The notes under the pieces: model-generated
Database searches by the model: none
Seen by the model: only the letters and a program-made list of their open reading frames with translations
What the model was told of the DNA's origin: nothing
Position numbers and translations under genes: made by a program
DNA from: Nonomuraea coxensis DSM 45129
GTDB lineage: Bacteria > Actinomycetota > Actinomycetes > Streptosporangiales > Streptosporangiaceae
Assembly: GCF_019397265.1 (NCBI RefSeq)
Contig: NZ_CP068985.1
Location: forward strand, 620,001 to 684,000
Direction of reading: 5' to 3'
DNA length: 64,000 nt
In this document: positions 7,064 through 16,073 of the stretch, one piece after another
Layout: each line of letters begins with the position of its first letter
Numbering within the stretch: the first letter of the stretch is position 1

Positions 7064-7702
7064 TCAGCGGATCAGGTCGGGGGTGAGCGCGCTGAGGTCC
7101 GGCAGCACCCGCCAGGCGAGCGCCAGCGCGTCCGGCGCGGGCGGGTAGCGGGGGTGCGGCACCGCGATGACCCGCATCCCCGCCGCGTGCGCCGAACGCA
7201 GGCCGTTGCTGGAGTCCTCGACGGCGACGCAGCCGCGCGGGTCGAGCCCCATGCGGCGCGCCGCCTCCAGGTAGCCGTCGGGCGCGGGTTTGCCCCGCTC
7301 GACCTCCTCGGTCGAGACGGTGGCCGCGAAGCACCCCGCCAGGCCGGCCGCGTCCAGCACCACGTCGATCAGCCGGCGGGGGGACGAGCTGGCGAGCCCG
7401 AGCGTGCGCCCTTCCGCGAGCCGCCGTACGGTCTCCACCGCGCCCGGCATCAGCGGCACCTCGTCGCGGTAGCGCGCCGCCATCCGGTCGACGACCCCGC
7501 GGGCGATCTCGTCAGGCTCCAGGCGGACGCCCAGCTCGTGCAGGTACGCGGCCCACTCGCCGGTGCTCATGCCCATGAGCCGCGCCTGGGTGTCCGGCTG
7601 CCACGTGCCGCCGTGCTCGGCCACGAACGCCCGCCGCACCTCCTCCCACACCGGCTCGGAGTCGACCAGCACGCCGTCGAGATCGAACACACACGCTCCC
7701 AT
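7064..7702 (-). CDS. HAD-superfamily phosphatase/phosphomutase (GPH/beta-PGM type)
   Basis: 212 aa subfamily I HAD hydrolase with a helical cap. Motif I is FDLDGVLVDS (residues 6-15) with nucleophile and acid-base aspartates; motif II is LASSSP; motif III Lys is in ERGKPAPDG; motif IV is AVEDSSNG. The sequence resembles beta-phosphoglucomutase, 2-deoxyglucose-6-phosphatase or pseudouridine phosphatase subfamilies, so the small sugar- or nucleoside-phosphate substrate is uncertain. It follows prs on the same strand with a 33-bp gap; both act on sugar phosphates but no link can be proved. Confidence 0.85.
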   Translation of the reverse strand: MGACVFDLDGVLVDSEPVWEEVRRAFVAEHGGTWQPDTQARLMGMSTGEWAAYLHELGVRLEPDEIARGVVDRMAARYRDEVPLMPGAVETVRRLAEGRTLGLASSSPRRLIDVVLDAAGLAGCFAATVSTEEVERGKPAPDGYLEAARRMGLDPRGCVAVEDSSNGLRSAHAAGMRVIAVPHPRYPPAPDALALAWRVLPDLSALTPDLIR

Positions 7703-7806
7703 GAACGATCAGCTAATCACACGGCCGACTGCCCTGCTTGTCCTGATTGCCCGAGATTCATCCTCTAAGGGGGAATTGTTGAGCTAGCCGGGAACCACTA
7801 CCGGGC

Positions 7807-9621
7807 ATGCGAACAGGCATGGCAGACCTTCCAGTTCGCGACACGGGCGACTTCGACGACGCCGATCGCGGCTTCATCGCCAGACTCGACCCCGGGGTGA
7901 TCAAAACGGCCGACGGCAGGGTCATCTGGGACATCGACGCCTACGACTTCCTCCACGACGAATGCCCCGAGACGGCCCATCCCAGCCTGTGGCGCCAGGC
8001 CCGGCTCTGCGCCCGCCAAGGTCTGTACGAGGTCACCCCGGGCGTCTACCAGGTACGCGGCCTCGACCTGGCCAACATGACCCTGATCGAGGGCGAGCGG
8101 GGCGTCGTCGTCATCGATCCGCTCGGCTCCGTCGAGTGCGCCGCCGCCGCGCTCAGGCTCTACCGCGCCCACCGCGGCGAGCGCCCCGTCACCGGCGTCG
8201 TCTACACCCACCCCCACACCGACCACTACGGCGGCGGGCGCGGCGTCACCCGCGGCGACGTCCCGATCCTGGCCGCCGCCGGGTTCCTGGAGCACGCGGT
8301 GGCGGAGACCCTGTACGCCGGCCCCGCCCGGGCCCGCCGCGCCGTCTACATGTACGGCCCCGCCCTGCCCCGCTCGCCCGAGGGCCAGCTCGGCTCCGGC
8401 CTCGGCATGACCGTCGCCCCCGGCACCCGGTCGCTGCTCCCGCCCACGCTGGAGGTCACCCACACCGGGCAGGAGGAGACGATCGACGGCGTGGACCTGC
8501 TCTTCCAGCTCACCCTGGGCGGCGGCGGGCCCGCCGAGCTGAGCATCCTCCTCCCCGCGCACCGGGCGCTGTTCCTCGCCGAGAACGCCGGCCGCGGCCA
8601 GCACGCCGTCCTGTCCCTGCGCGGCTCCGAGGTCCGCGACCCCCGGACGTGGGCCCGCCACCTCGACGAGGCGCTCGCCCTGCTCGCCCCGCACGCCGAC
8701 GTCGCGCTCGCCGCCCACCACTGGCCCACCTGGGGCGGCGACGGCATCGCCGGCCACCTCACCCGGCAGCGCGACCTGTACGCCTACCTGCACGACCAGA
8801 CCCTGCGCCTGCTCAACAAGGGCCTGACCGCCGCCGAGATCGCCGAGACCGTACGCCTGCCGCCCGAACTGGAGCGGGCCTCGCACGCCCGCGGCCACCA
8901 CGGCTCGACCGCCCACAACGTCAAGGCCGTCTACCAGCGCTATCTCGGCTGGTTCGACGGCAACCCCGCCCACCTCTGGGAGCACCCGCCGAGGGAGAGC
9001 GCCATCCGGTACGTCGCCTGCCTCGGCGGCGGCGCGGCCGTGGTCGCCTTCGCCCGCCGCTACATCGACGACGGCGACCTGCGCTTCGCCGTCCAGCTCC
9101 TCAACCACGCCGTCTTCGCCGACGAGGGCAACAAGGAGGCCCGCGACCTGCTCGCCGAGGTCTACACCCGGCTCGGCCACGGCGCGGAGAACGCCGCCTG
9201 GCGCAACTTCTACCTGATGGCCGCGCTGGAGCTGGCCGACGGCATCGTCCCCGCCACGCCGGAGCGGACCGCGCCGGACGTGCTCGCCGCGCTGAGCGTG
9301 GCGCAGATCTTCGACACGCTCGCCGTACGGGTGGACGGGCCGCGGGCCTGGCACGAACGTCTGGCCATCGACTGGCACCTGACCGACCTCGGCGAGCGCC
9401 ACCGCACGACGCTCTCCAACGGCGCCCTCATCCACCAGCCGAACCCGCCCGCCGGTGTGGTCCCCGACCTGACCCTGCGGCTGACGAAGGCGCAGCTCGT
9501 GGGGCTGATGGCGGGCAGGGGCGTGGAGGGCGTGGAGCGGGAGGGCGACACGACGGCGCTCAAGCGCCTGGTGGCCGTCCTCGACCACCCGATCAGGGAC
9601 TTCGCGATCGTCACGGCGTGA
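7807..9621 (+). CDS. Alkyl sulfatase, metallo-beta-lactamase fold (BDS1/SdsA type)
   Basis: 604 aa. Order of parts: N-terminal segment with YDFLHDECPETAHPSLWRQA; MBL domain with zinc ligands THPHTDHYGG (about residues 136-145) and further ligands in AENAGRGQHA and AAHHWPTWGG; a helical dimerisation domain (about 380-470); and a C-terminal SCP2-like domain binding the alkyl chain. This is the layout of alkyl sulfatases that hydrolyse medium/long-chain alkyl sulfates such as SDS to alcohols, feeding carbon and sulfate. No signal peptide is seen, so it is probably cytoplasmic, unlike Pseudomonas SdsA1. ATGs at 7807 and 7819 are both possible. The end overlaps the convergent gene by 11 bp. Confidence 0.9.
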   Translation: MRTGMADLPVRDTGDFDDADRGFIARLDPGVIKTADGRVIWDIDAYDFLHDECPETAHPSLWRQARLCARQGLYEVTPGVYQVRGLDLANMTLIEGERGVVVIDPLGSVECAAAALRLYRAHRGERPVTGVVYTHPHTDHYGGGRGVTRGDVPILAAAGFLEHAVAETLYAGPARARRAVYMYGPALPRSPEGQLGSGLGMTVAPGTRSLLPPTLEVTHTGQEETIDGVDLLFQLTLGGGGPAELSILLPAHRALFLAENAGRGQHAVLSLRGSEVRDPRTWARHLDEALALLAPHADVALAAHHWPTWGGDGIAGHLTRQRDLYAYLHDQTLRLLNKGLTAAEIAETVRLPPELERASHARGHHGSTAHNVKAVYQRYLGWFDGNPAHLWEHPPRESAIRYVACLGGGAAVVAFARRYIDDGDLRFAVQLLNHAVFADEGNKEARDLLAEVYTRLGHGAENAAWRNFYLMAALELADGIVPATPERTAPDVLAALSVAQIFDTLAVRVDGPRAWHERLAIDWHLTDLGERHRTTLSNGALIHQPNPPAGVVPDLTLRLTKAQLVGLMAGRGVEGVEREGDTTALKRLVAVLDHPIRDFAIVTA

Positions 9622-10135
9622 CGGGAGGCGCGGGCCGCTCACGAGCCGCCAGCCCCGCCAGGTCACGAGCCGTCGGGCCGGCCTGCTCGCGCATGGAACG
9701 GCAGGCCAGCGCGAGCAGGGTGACCACGGCCGCCGCGAGCGCCGGGCCCACCACCAGTGGCACCGCCGGCTCGCCCGCGTGCCACGCCGCGGCCAGGATC
9801 GCCACCGACGTCACCGCCCCCACCCCGAACATCGCCAGCCAGAGCGGCAGCACCCGCACATAGGAGTAGAGCAGCGGGAACGCCGGCCACACGAACGGCG
9901 CCGAGGCCACGGCCAGCACCAGCCAGAGCGCGGTCACCGCCCCGAGCCACACCGGCCCGGCCACCGGCCTGCCCTCCATCGAGGGCCCCGCCGCGTAGAG
10001 GGCCCCGAGCAGGACGCCGCCGGCCGCCACCCCCACCTGGTCCTCGCGCAGCACGGTGACCACGGCCATCGCCAGCAGCCCGAAGAGCGTGAGATGCACC
10101 GCCCACGCCAGCAGTCGCAACGGTATGTCCATCAT
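9611..10135 (-). CDS. Membrane protein resembling the isolated sensor half of a histidine kinase
   Basis: 174 aa with about five hydrophobic helices. The stretch VWPAFPLLYSYVRVLPLWLA and the following helix VVGPALAAAVVTLLALACRSM closely resemble the N-terminal membrane module of actinobacterial NarL-type sensor kinases. In those proteins a coiled coil, the phospho-acceptor His and an ATPase domain follow. Here the protein stops about 30 residues after the last helix, so no kinase core exists. It is either a decayed kinase or a stand-alone membrane sensor. No response regulator lies next to it. The last bases overlap the alkyl sulfatase stop. Confidence 0.6.
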   Translation of the reverse strand: MMDIPLRLLAWAVHLTLFGLLAMAVVTVLREDQVGVAAGGVLLGALYAAGPSMEGRPVAGPVWLGAVTALWLVLAVASAPFVWPAFPLLYSYVRVLPLWLAMFGVGAVTSVAILAAAWHAGEPAVPLVVGPALAAAVVTLLALACRSMREQAGPTARDLAGLAARERPAPPVTP

Positions 10136-10194
10136 CGATCACCAACAGTAACGGCGATCGGCCATGAACGCGACGTACCCGGCGGTGACGGTTC

Positions 10195-11622
10195 TCAGGC
10201 GCCGGTGCGGCCCGCGGCGCGCCGGCGGGCGCCCGCCGGGGCCGTGGCGGCGAAGTACAGCACCCCGGCCACCACCAGCGCGATCACCACGCCGATGTTC
10301 GCCGCCCCGAACGTGGACCCCTTCAGCTCCTCGCTCATCAGGAACCCGACGACCTTCGCGATGTTCTCGTCCGCCGAGGTGATCAGCCCCATGCCCACGA
10401 CCGACGCCACCACGAGCGTGGCGACCCCCGTCCAGTTGACGGCGGGCCCGCCGGGGCGCAGCAGCGACTCGTCGTACGCGCGCCCGCCGTCCCGCAGCCG
10501 CCACATGTCCACGAGGAAGATCGCCACCCAGGCGGCCATCACCACGCCGACGATCGCGAGGAACGCCTGGAAGGTGCCGAAGAAGCTGTCGCTGACGAAC
10601 AGCAGGTAGTAGCCGCCGAGCACCATGAGCACCCCGTCGATCAGCACCGCGAGGTGCCGCCGCACCGGCACCCCGAGCGCCAGCATCGACAGCCCGGACG
10701 AGTAGATGTCCATGATCGCCCCCGCCAGGAACCCGCCGATCGCGGTCAGCAGGTACGGCAGCAGGAACCACGTCGGCAACGCCCCCGCCAGCGCCGCCAC
10801 CGGATCGCCCCCGGCCGCCTCGGCGAGCTTCGGGTCGCCGCCCGCCAGCAGCACCCCGAACACCAGCAGCACCATCGGCGGCAGCGCGCCCCCGAGCATC
10901 GTCCAGAACGCCACCGCCCGGCCGGACGAGCGGGCGGGCAGGTAGCGCGAGTAGTCCGCGCCGCAGTTGACCCAGCCGAGGCCGAGCAGCGTCATCGCGA
11001 AGATGATGCCGCCGATCCAGCCGCCGGCCCCGGTGGTGGTCTCCAGCGACACGCCGAGCCGGGGCGCCATGAGCGCCATGTAGACGACGGTCAGCACGAC
11101 GAACGCGTACGTCAGGTACCGCTGGACCACCATGATCAGCGCGTGGCCGTACACGCCGACGGCGATCACGACGAGCGCCGCGACCGCGAAGCAGAGGGCG
11201 GTGGCGGTCGTGCGGGGGAGGCCGGGCGCGAGCCGGGCGAGGATGGCCGCCCCGCTCTGCGCCGACAGCGTGACGAGCACGATCTCCCAGCCGACGTTCG
11301 AGATGTACGACAGCGTGGCGGGCAGCTTGTTGCCCTGGTAGCCGAAGGGCGCGCGGCCCAGCGTCATCGTCGGCACGCCGGACCGGGTGCCGGCGACCGC
11401 GACCAGGCCGACCAGCAGGAACGACAGCGCGTACCCGACGGCGCCGGTGATGATCGCCGGGATGACGCCGAGCCCGAGCCCGACGATGTAGACGCCGAAC
11501 GCGACCCCGAACAGCGACAGGTTGGAGCCGGCCCACGGCCAGAAGAGGTCACCCGGCCGGCCGTGCCGCTCCGCCTCGGGAACCGCGTTGATGCCGTTCT
11601 GCTCGACGGCCATCGTGTCCAT
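10195..11622 (-). CDS. NCS1-family purine/cytosine permease
   Basis: 475 aa with about 12 predicted membrane helices, the size of NCS1 symporters importing cytosine, purines, allantoin or thiamine precursors. NCS1 landmarks are visible: PWAGSNLSLFGVAFG in helix 1, LGRAPFGYQGN between helices 2 and 3, and SNVGWEIVLV in helix 3. The C-terminal 15 residues are Arg-rich and cytoplasmic. It stands alone with no nucleobase-catabolism gene beside it, so the substrate is not assigned. Confidence 0.88.
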   Translation of the reverse strand: MDTMAVEQNGINAVPEAERHGRPGDLFWPWAGSNLSLFGVAFGVYIVGLGLGVIPAIITGAVGYALSFLLVGLVAVAGTRSGVPTMTLGRAPFGYQGNKLPATLSYISNVGWEIVLVTLSAQSGAAILARLAPGLPRTTATALCFAVAALVVIAVGVYGHALIMVVQRYLTYAFVVLTVVYMALMAPRLGVSLETTTGAGGWIGGIIFAMTLLGLGWVNCGADYSRYLPARSSGRAVAFWTMLGGALPPMVLLVFGVLLAGGDPKLAEAAGGDPVAALAGALPTWFLLPYLLTAIGGFLAGAIMDIYSSGLSMLALGVPVRRHLAVLIDGVLMVLGGYYLLFVSDSFFGTFQAFLAIVGVVMAAWVAIFLVDMWRLRDGGRAYDESLLRPGGPAVNWTGVATLVVASVVGMGLITSADENIAKVVGFLMSEELKGSTFGAANIGVVIALVVAGVLYFAATAPAGARRRAAGRTGA

Positions 11623-11756
11623 GATCCGGACGTTACTCCCGGTCTGTGGCGAAACCCACCCTTCGCGAATATCGGGATCGTTACGGCGCCGAAATCCTGG
11701 TTAGGGAAGGACGATATCCGCACGCCGTCCGGGGGACGGGGGAAGGGCAGCCGTTC

Positions 11757-13157
11757 ATGAAGGCGTCGTGGCAGGCCGACCCGCGCGGGCGTGCGCTCGC
11801 CGTCTGCCTGGTGGCGGCGTTCATGACCGGGCTCGACGTGAGCATCGTGAACGTGGCGCTGCCGTCCATCCGCGAGGGCCTGCACGCGAGGGAGGACGGG
11901 CTCCAGTGGACGCTGTCCGGGTACGCGCTCACGTTCGGCCTGCTGCTGGTGCCCGCCGGGCGGCTGGGGGACGCGCGGAGCCGGCGGACGCTGTTCATGT
12001 GGGGGGTGGTGCTGTTCACCCTGTCCAGCGTCGCCTGCGGGCTCGCCTGGAGCATGAACGTGCTCATCGTGTCACGGCTCCTCCAGGGCATGGCGGCCGG
12101 CCTGCTGAACCCGCAGGTGTCGGGGCTGATCCAGCAGATGTTCCGCGGGCACGAGCGCGGCCGGGCCTTCGGCGCCCTCGGCGCCACCATCGGCGTCTCC
12201 ACGGCCGCCGGGCCCCTGATCGGCGGAGCCCTGGTGACCGGGTTCGGGGCGGAGCTCGGGTGGCGCTGGGTCTTCCTGGTCAACCTCCCGATCGGTCTCG
12301 CCCTCCTCCCGCTGGCCCACCGCGTGCTCCCCACCCCCGGCCCCGCCCAGCTCGCCGGGCGGCGGGAGAGCATGGACCCGGTGGGCGTCCTGCTGCTCGG
12401 CCTGGGCGTCGGCTGCCTCCTCCTGCCCTTCATCCAGCAGCACCAGTGGCACGGCCAGGCGAAATGGCTCCTCGTCCCCGCCGCCCTGCTCGTCCTGGCC
12501 GCCTTCGTGGCCTGGGAACGCGCCTACCGCCGCGAACCCCTGGTCAACCTGGCCCTCTTCCGCAAGCGCTCCTACAGCCTGGGCTCCGCCATCGCCCTGT
12601 TCTACTTCGCGGGCTTCACCGGCATCTTCTTCGCCTTCACCCTCTATCTGCAGAGCGGCCTCGGCTACACCCCCCTGATGGCGGGGCTGTCGATCACCCC
12701 GTTCGCGCTGGGGTCGGCCTCCGCCTCGGTGGTCGGCGGGCGACTCGTGGGCCGGGCGGGGCGCCGGCTGGTGGCCGCCGGGCTCACGACCGTGATCGTC
12801 GGGCTGAGCGCCACGATGGTCGCCACCGTGCTCGTGCCCGGCCACGACGTCGGCCTGGCGACCGCCCTGCCGCTGCTGGTCGCGGGCGTGGGCAGCGGCC
12901 TGGTCATCTCGCCGAACCAGGCGATCACCCTCTCCGAGGTGCCGCCCCAGGGCGGGGGCAGCGCGGCCGGCGTGCTGCAGACCGGTCAGCGCCTCGGCTC
13001 GTCGATCGGCATCGCCGCCGCCGGCTCCGTCTTCTTCAGCTCCCTTCCCCTGGGCTGGCCGACCGCCTTCCGCCACGGCCTCCTGGTGGTGCTCACGTGC
13101 GTCCTCATCGCCCTGCTGGCCGCCGGCTACGACCTCCTCCGCACCTACCACCGCTGA
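11757..13157 (+). CDS. MFS drug efflux transporter, DHA2 (14-helix) family
   Basis: 466 aa. MTGLDVSIVNVALPSI in helix 1 is the DHA2 motif D1; RLGDARSRRTLF after helix 2 is MFS motif A; LGATIGVSTAAGPLIGGAL in helix 5 is antiporter motif C. About 14 helices, as in EmrB/QacA proton-coupled exporters. The ATG at 11757 is preceded by GGGGGAAGGG (11738-11747), a good ribosome site; an upstream in-frame start at 11646 would add an unlikely basic stretch. It is divergent from the NCS1 permease gene. Substrates unknown. Confidence 0.9.
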   Translation: MKASWQADPRGRALAVCLVAAFMTGLDVSIVNVALPSIREGLHAREDGLQWTLSGYALTFGLLLVPAGRLGDARSRRTLFMWGVVLFTLSSVACGLAWSMNVLIVSRLLQGMAAGLLNPQVSGLIQQMFRGHERGRAFGALGATIGVSTAAGPLIGGALVTGFGAELGWRWVFLVNLPIGLALLPLAHRVLPTPGPAQLAGRRESMDPVGVLLLGLGVGCLLLPFIQQHQWHGQAKWLLVPAALLVLAAFVAWERAYRREPLVNLALFRKRSYSLGSAIALFYFAGFTGIFFAFTLYLQSGLGYTPLMAGLSITPFALGSASASVVGGRLVGRAGRRLVAAGLTTVIVGLSATMVATVLVPGHDVGLATALPLLVAGVGSGLVISPNQAITLSEVPPQGGGSAAGVLQTGQRLGSSIGIAAAGSVFFSSLPLGWPTAFRHGLLVVLTCVLIALLAAGYDLLRTYHR

Positions 13158-13193
13158 CGCCCGGCCGCCTTGCCGGGGCCAGGGGTCTCCCTC

Positions 13194-14177
13194 TCACAGG
13201 CCCAGCAGGCGGGCCTCCACCTCCGGGGCGAGGCCCTTGCGGGGGCGGTCGGGGCGGACGGGGGCCTCGCCTCCGACGCTGCGCAGCCACGCCCACGTGT
13301 CGCCCACCGTCTCGGCCACGGGCCGGAAGGTCAGCCCGGCCGCCACCGCCTTCGACACGTCGCCGCCGTGCAGGAAGTCGTAGTCGGCGCCGACCAGCCA
13401 GAACGGCAGCTCCGTCCACGGCTGCACCCCGGCCGCCAGGATCGCCTCAGGATCGACCCAGCGCAGCTCGGCCGCCGCCCCCGTCACCTCGACGCAGGTC
13501 TCCAGGATCTCCCGCATGGTCACGAACCCGGGCGGGCTCACCACGTTGAACGCCCCGCCGATCCCGCGCCCGGCCGCCCGCAGGCACCACAGCGCGAGGT
13601 CGCGCGCGTCGACGTATTGGAGCCCCTGGTCGGCGGGGCCGGGAGCGAGGACCGGCCCGCCCCGCGCGATCCTGGTGAGCCACCACGGCAGCCGCCCGAT
13701 GTTCTCGTAGGGCCCGATGATCAGCCCGGCCCTGGCCAGCAGCGCCCGCTCCCCGAACGCCGCCACCGCCGCCAGCTCGCCGCCCGCCTTGTTCACGGCG
13801 TAGTCGGAGGGGTCGTCGTGGTCGGCCGAGGCCGCCACCATGGGCGCGCTCTCGTCGGCCCCGAACGCCACAGGCTCGGCGTAGACCGACCTGCTGGAGA
13901 CGTAGACGTAGTGGCCCGCCCGCCCGGCGAGCAGCGAGGCCGTGTCGCGCACCGCCGAGGGCGCCCACGACCAGGTGTCGACCACGACGTCCCACTCGCC
14001 GCGCTCCAGCGCCGCGAGCCCGCCGGGGGCCGTGCGGTCGCCGAGTAACGCGGTCACGCCGGCAGGGGGCGCGTTGGTGCCCCGGTTGAACACCGTGACG
14101 TCCCACTCCAGGCCGAGTGCCTCCTCGACCACCGCCCGCCCCACGAACTCCGTGCCGCCCAGCACCAGGATCCTCAT
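13194..14177 (-). CDS. NAD-dependent epimerase/reductase (extended SDR)
   Basis: 327 aa from ATG at 14175-14177 (complement). MRILVLGGTEFVGRAVVEEA starts with the extended-SDR motif GGTEFVG; the catalytic pair is in SDYAVNKAGGE (Tyr and Lys, about residues 128-132), with YVSSRSVY supplying Ser. Related proteins are annotated as nucleoside-diphosphate-sugar epimerases or isoflavone-reductase-like enzymes; the substrate cannot be told. A further 15 residues are possible from an upstream GTG/ATG but lack homology to the fold. No sugar-biosynthesis neighbours. Confidence 0.87.
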   Translation of the reverse strand: MRILVLGGTEFVGRAVVEEALGLEWDVTVFNRGTNAPPAGVTALLGDRTAPGGLAALERGEWDVVVDTWSWAPSAVRDTASLLAGRAGHYVYVSSRSVYAEPVAFGADESAPMVAASADHDDPSDYAVNKAGGELAAVAAFGERALLARAGLIIGPYENIGRLPWWLTRIARGGPVLAPGPADQGLQYVDARDLALWCLRAAGRGIGGAFNVVSPPGFVTMREILETCVEVTGAAAELRWVDPEAILAAGVQPWTELPFWLVGADYDFLHGGDVSKAVAAGLTFRPVAETVGDTWAWLRSVGGEAPVRPDRPRKGLAPEVEARLLGL

Positions 14178-14272
14178 GGCAGTCACTCTGGCGCAGGCGG
14201 CGGCCCGCGCGTACCCGTGCACGCCCGCAGCGGAATCGCCAGGAGCGAAACCGCGGTGCCGGGCGCGGCCGC

Positions 14273-14452
14273 TCAGAACTCGCAGCCGCCCGGGTCCAGC
14301 AGGTCGTCGTCGTCGAACTCCGGGGGAGGGGGCGGCTTCCGAACGCCCCGCTCGCCGCGGTCCATCCCCGGCCGCGCCCGCCCGGACACCAGGACGGTGA
14401 GCCCGTGGCCGCCGCGCGGACCGGCTTCCAGCACCACCTCGATGTCCCGCAT
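14273..14452 (-). CDS. Hypothetical 59-aa acidic-tailed protein
   Basis: Not recognised. The start ATG (14450-14452 complement) has GAGAGG eight bases upstream. The sequence opens MRDIEVVLEAGPRGGHGLTV, then carries PPPPPEFDDDDLLDPGG and ends Cys-Glu-Phe. Gene-like codon use and the ribosome site favour a real small gene. The proline stretch followed by four Asp resembles an interaction tail. It sits between an SDR and a MazG-like gene, each with its own strand or promoter, so context gives no role. Confidence 0.45.
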   Translation of the reverse strand: MRDIEVVLEAGPRGGHGLTVLVSGRARPGMDRGERGVRKPPPPPEFDDDDLLDPGGCEF

Positions 14453-14604
14453 CGCCCGTCCTCTCGCCTCTCGCCGCCGTCGTCCGTTCCGAATGATGGA
14501 CGGCACGGATGCGCGGAGCGTGGCGAAACGCCCCTCATGGCACCTCGCTTACCGAATCTCGATCCCCCGCAGGCCCGGCCGGCGCGGGGCCGTACACTCC
14601 GGGG

Positions 14605-14907
14605 GTGGACCTGCGGCAGCTCTCCGACGCGATCGAGTCCGTCTCCAGCCGGTACGCCGCCTCGCTCGGCATCGAGCGGGACGACATCTGGCACATTCTG
14701 AAGCTGCAGGAGGAGGTCGGCGAGCTCACCCAGGCGTTCCTCACCCGCAGCGGCCGGGCCAGGACCAGGGGCCGCACCCCGTCCGAGATCGAGGCCGACT
14801 TCCGCGCCGAGCTCGCCGACGTCCTGTGCCACGTGCTGCTGCTCGCCCGCCATCACGGCGTGGACGTGGAGGACGAGGTCCGGCGCAAGTGGCTGAGCCG
14901 CCGCTGA
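14605..14907 (+). CDS. MazG-like nucleoside triphosphate pyrophosphohydrolase
   Basis: 100 aa all-alpha NTP-PPase. The metal-binding pattern is clear: LQEEVGELTQAFL (EExxE, about residues 35-39) and later FRAELADVLCH (ExxD, about 77-80). Such proteins hydrolyse dNTPs or damaged NTPs to monophosphates and pyrophosphate. The GTG at 14605 is exactly 6 nt from TACACT (14593-14598), indicating a leaderless transcript; upstream in-frame codons run through the promoter and are rejected. Confidence 0.85.
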   Translation: MDLRQLSDAIESVSSRYAASLGIERDDIWHILKLQEEVGELTQAFLTRSGRARTRGRTPSEIEADFRAELADVLCHVLLLARHHGVDVEDEVRRKWLSRR

Positions 14908-14936
14908 GGCCGGCGCGTCCACTACGGTGGCCGCCC

Positions 14937-15641
14937 ATGACCGACTTCATCTCCCTCCCCTTCTACGACCTGTTCCACGAGAACGGTCACGTCCCGGTCA
15001 TCCGTGAGAAGCTGCCGCCGCTCCTGACCGGGGTGACGCGGAGCATCCTGGAGATCGGCGCCGGCTCCGGCCTGATCACCGTCTCGCTGGCCGAGTGGAC
15101 CCCGGCGGAGATCTTCGCGCTGGAGCCCTCGGCCGGCATGCGCGGGATCCTGCTGTCCCGGCTGTGCGGGCGTCCCGAGCTCCTCGACCGGGTCACCGTC
15201 CTGCCCTGCGACGCGCTCGCCGCGCGGGTGCCGGAGCCGGTCGAGGCCGTCGTGATGATCAACGTCATGTACGCGCTGCCGCACGACTACCGCAAGCGGC
15301 TCTGGCCCGTGCTCGCCGGCCTCATGGAGCCCGGCGGCCTGCTCGTCTTCACCTGGCACGACGGCGGCGCGCCCGCCTCGCGGCCGGTCGAGAAGCACGA
15401 GAGCCGCCAGGTGGGCCGGCACACCTACTCCGTCTGGTCCGGGATCACGCGGCTGGACGCGGAGACCTTCGAGGGCCGCTTCGTCCACCGCGTCAGCGAG
15501 GGGGACACGGTGATCAGCGAGGAGGAGCTGGTCGGCGAGGCATACCGGCCCCTCTGGCCGACGATCGAGAGCGAGCTCACCGGCGCCGGCTTCACCCGTG
15601 CGGACGCTCCCGACGGCCTGCTCGCCTGGCGCCGTTCCTGA
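14937..15641 (+). CDS. Class I SAM-dependent methyltransferase
   Basis: 234 aa Rossmann-fold methyltransferase. Motif I is ILEIGAGSGLIT (about residues 38-49), the acid after strand 2 is in ALEPS, motif II region is VTVLPCDALA, and VVMINVMYALPHD is the post-II strand. The C-terminal 90 residues form a substrate-binding cap. The start is ATG 14937-14939, 8 nt from TACGGT. It follows the MazG-like gene by 29 bp but probably has its own promoter. Acceptor unknown. Confidence 0.85.
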   Translation: MTDFISLPFYDLFHENGHVPVIREKLPPLLTGVTRSILEIGAGSGLITVSLAEWTPAEIFALEPSAGMRGILLSRLCGRPELLDRVTVLPCDALAARVPEPVEAVVMINVMYALPHDYRKRLWPVLAGLMEPGGLLVFTWHDGGAPASRPVEKHESRQVGRHTYSVWSGITRLDAETFEGRFVHRVSEGDTVISEEELVGEAYRPLWPTIESELTGAGFTRADAPDGLLAWRRS

Positions 15642-15725
15642 GCGGTCACACTTCCGGCGGCTGAGGGGTCAACGAGATGCCGGGCCGTTCACGGCCCGGA
15701 TCCGTGACAACCGAAGGAGCCACCG

Positions 15726-16073
15726 ATGTCCACCGCCGCTGTCGTCGTCACCGTCCTGACCGCCCTCTGGGTGGGGTTCTCGGCCGTGTCGGTCTTCGTC
15801 GGCGCCACGTGGGTCGTGGAGCCGCTCGCCGAGTACGGCGTCCCGCGCGCCGCGTGGCCCTGGCTCGGCACGGCCAAGGCGCTGGGCGCGGCCGGCCTGC
15901 TCGCCGGGCTGGTCGTGCCCCCGCTCGGCGTGGCCGCCGGGATCGGCCTGGTGGTGTACTTCACGGGCGCGGTCGTCACCGTGCTCCGCGCCCGTTCGTA
16001 CCGGCACGTGCCGTTCCCGCTGCTCTACCTGACGCCGGTCGTGGTCGCGACGGCGCTCACCGGAGCCGCCTAG
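15726..16073 (+). CDS. DoxX-like family integral membrane protein
   Basis: 115 aa with four hydrophobic helices (about residues 4-28, 45-66, 68-90, 94-112), the DoxX-like pattern; WPWLGTAKALGAAGLL resembles its helix-2 signature. Function of most members is unknown. A strong ribosome site GAAGGAG lies 8 bases before the ATG. Confidence 0.8.
   Translation: MSTAAVVVTVLTALWVGFSAVSVFVGATWVVEPLAEYGVPRAAWPWLGTAKALGAAGLLAGLVVPPLGVAAGIGLVVYFTGAVVTVLRARSYRHVPFPLLYLTPVVVATALTGAA

Noticed and set aside
11646..11756. Earlier start for the DHA2 transporter
   Set aside because: Would add a basic, unconserved 37-residue extension; ATG 11757 has a strong ribosome site.
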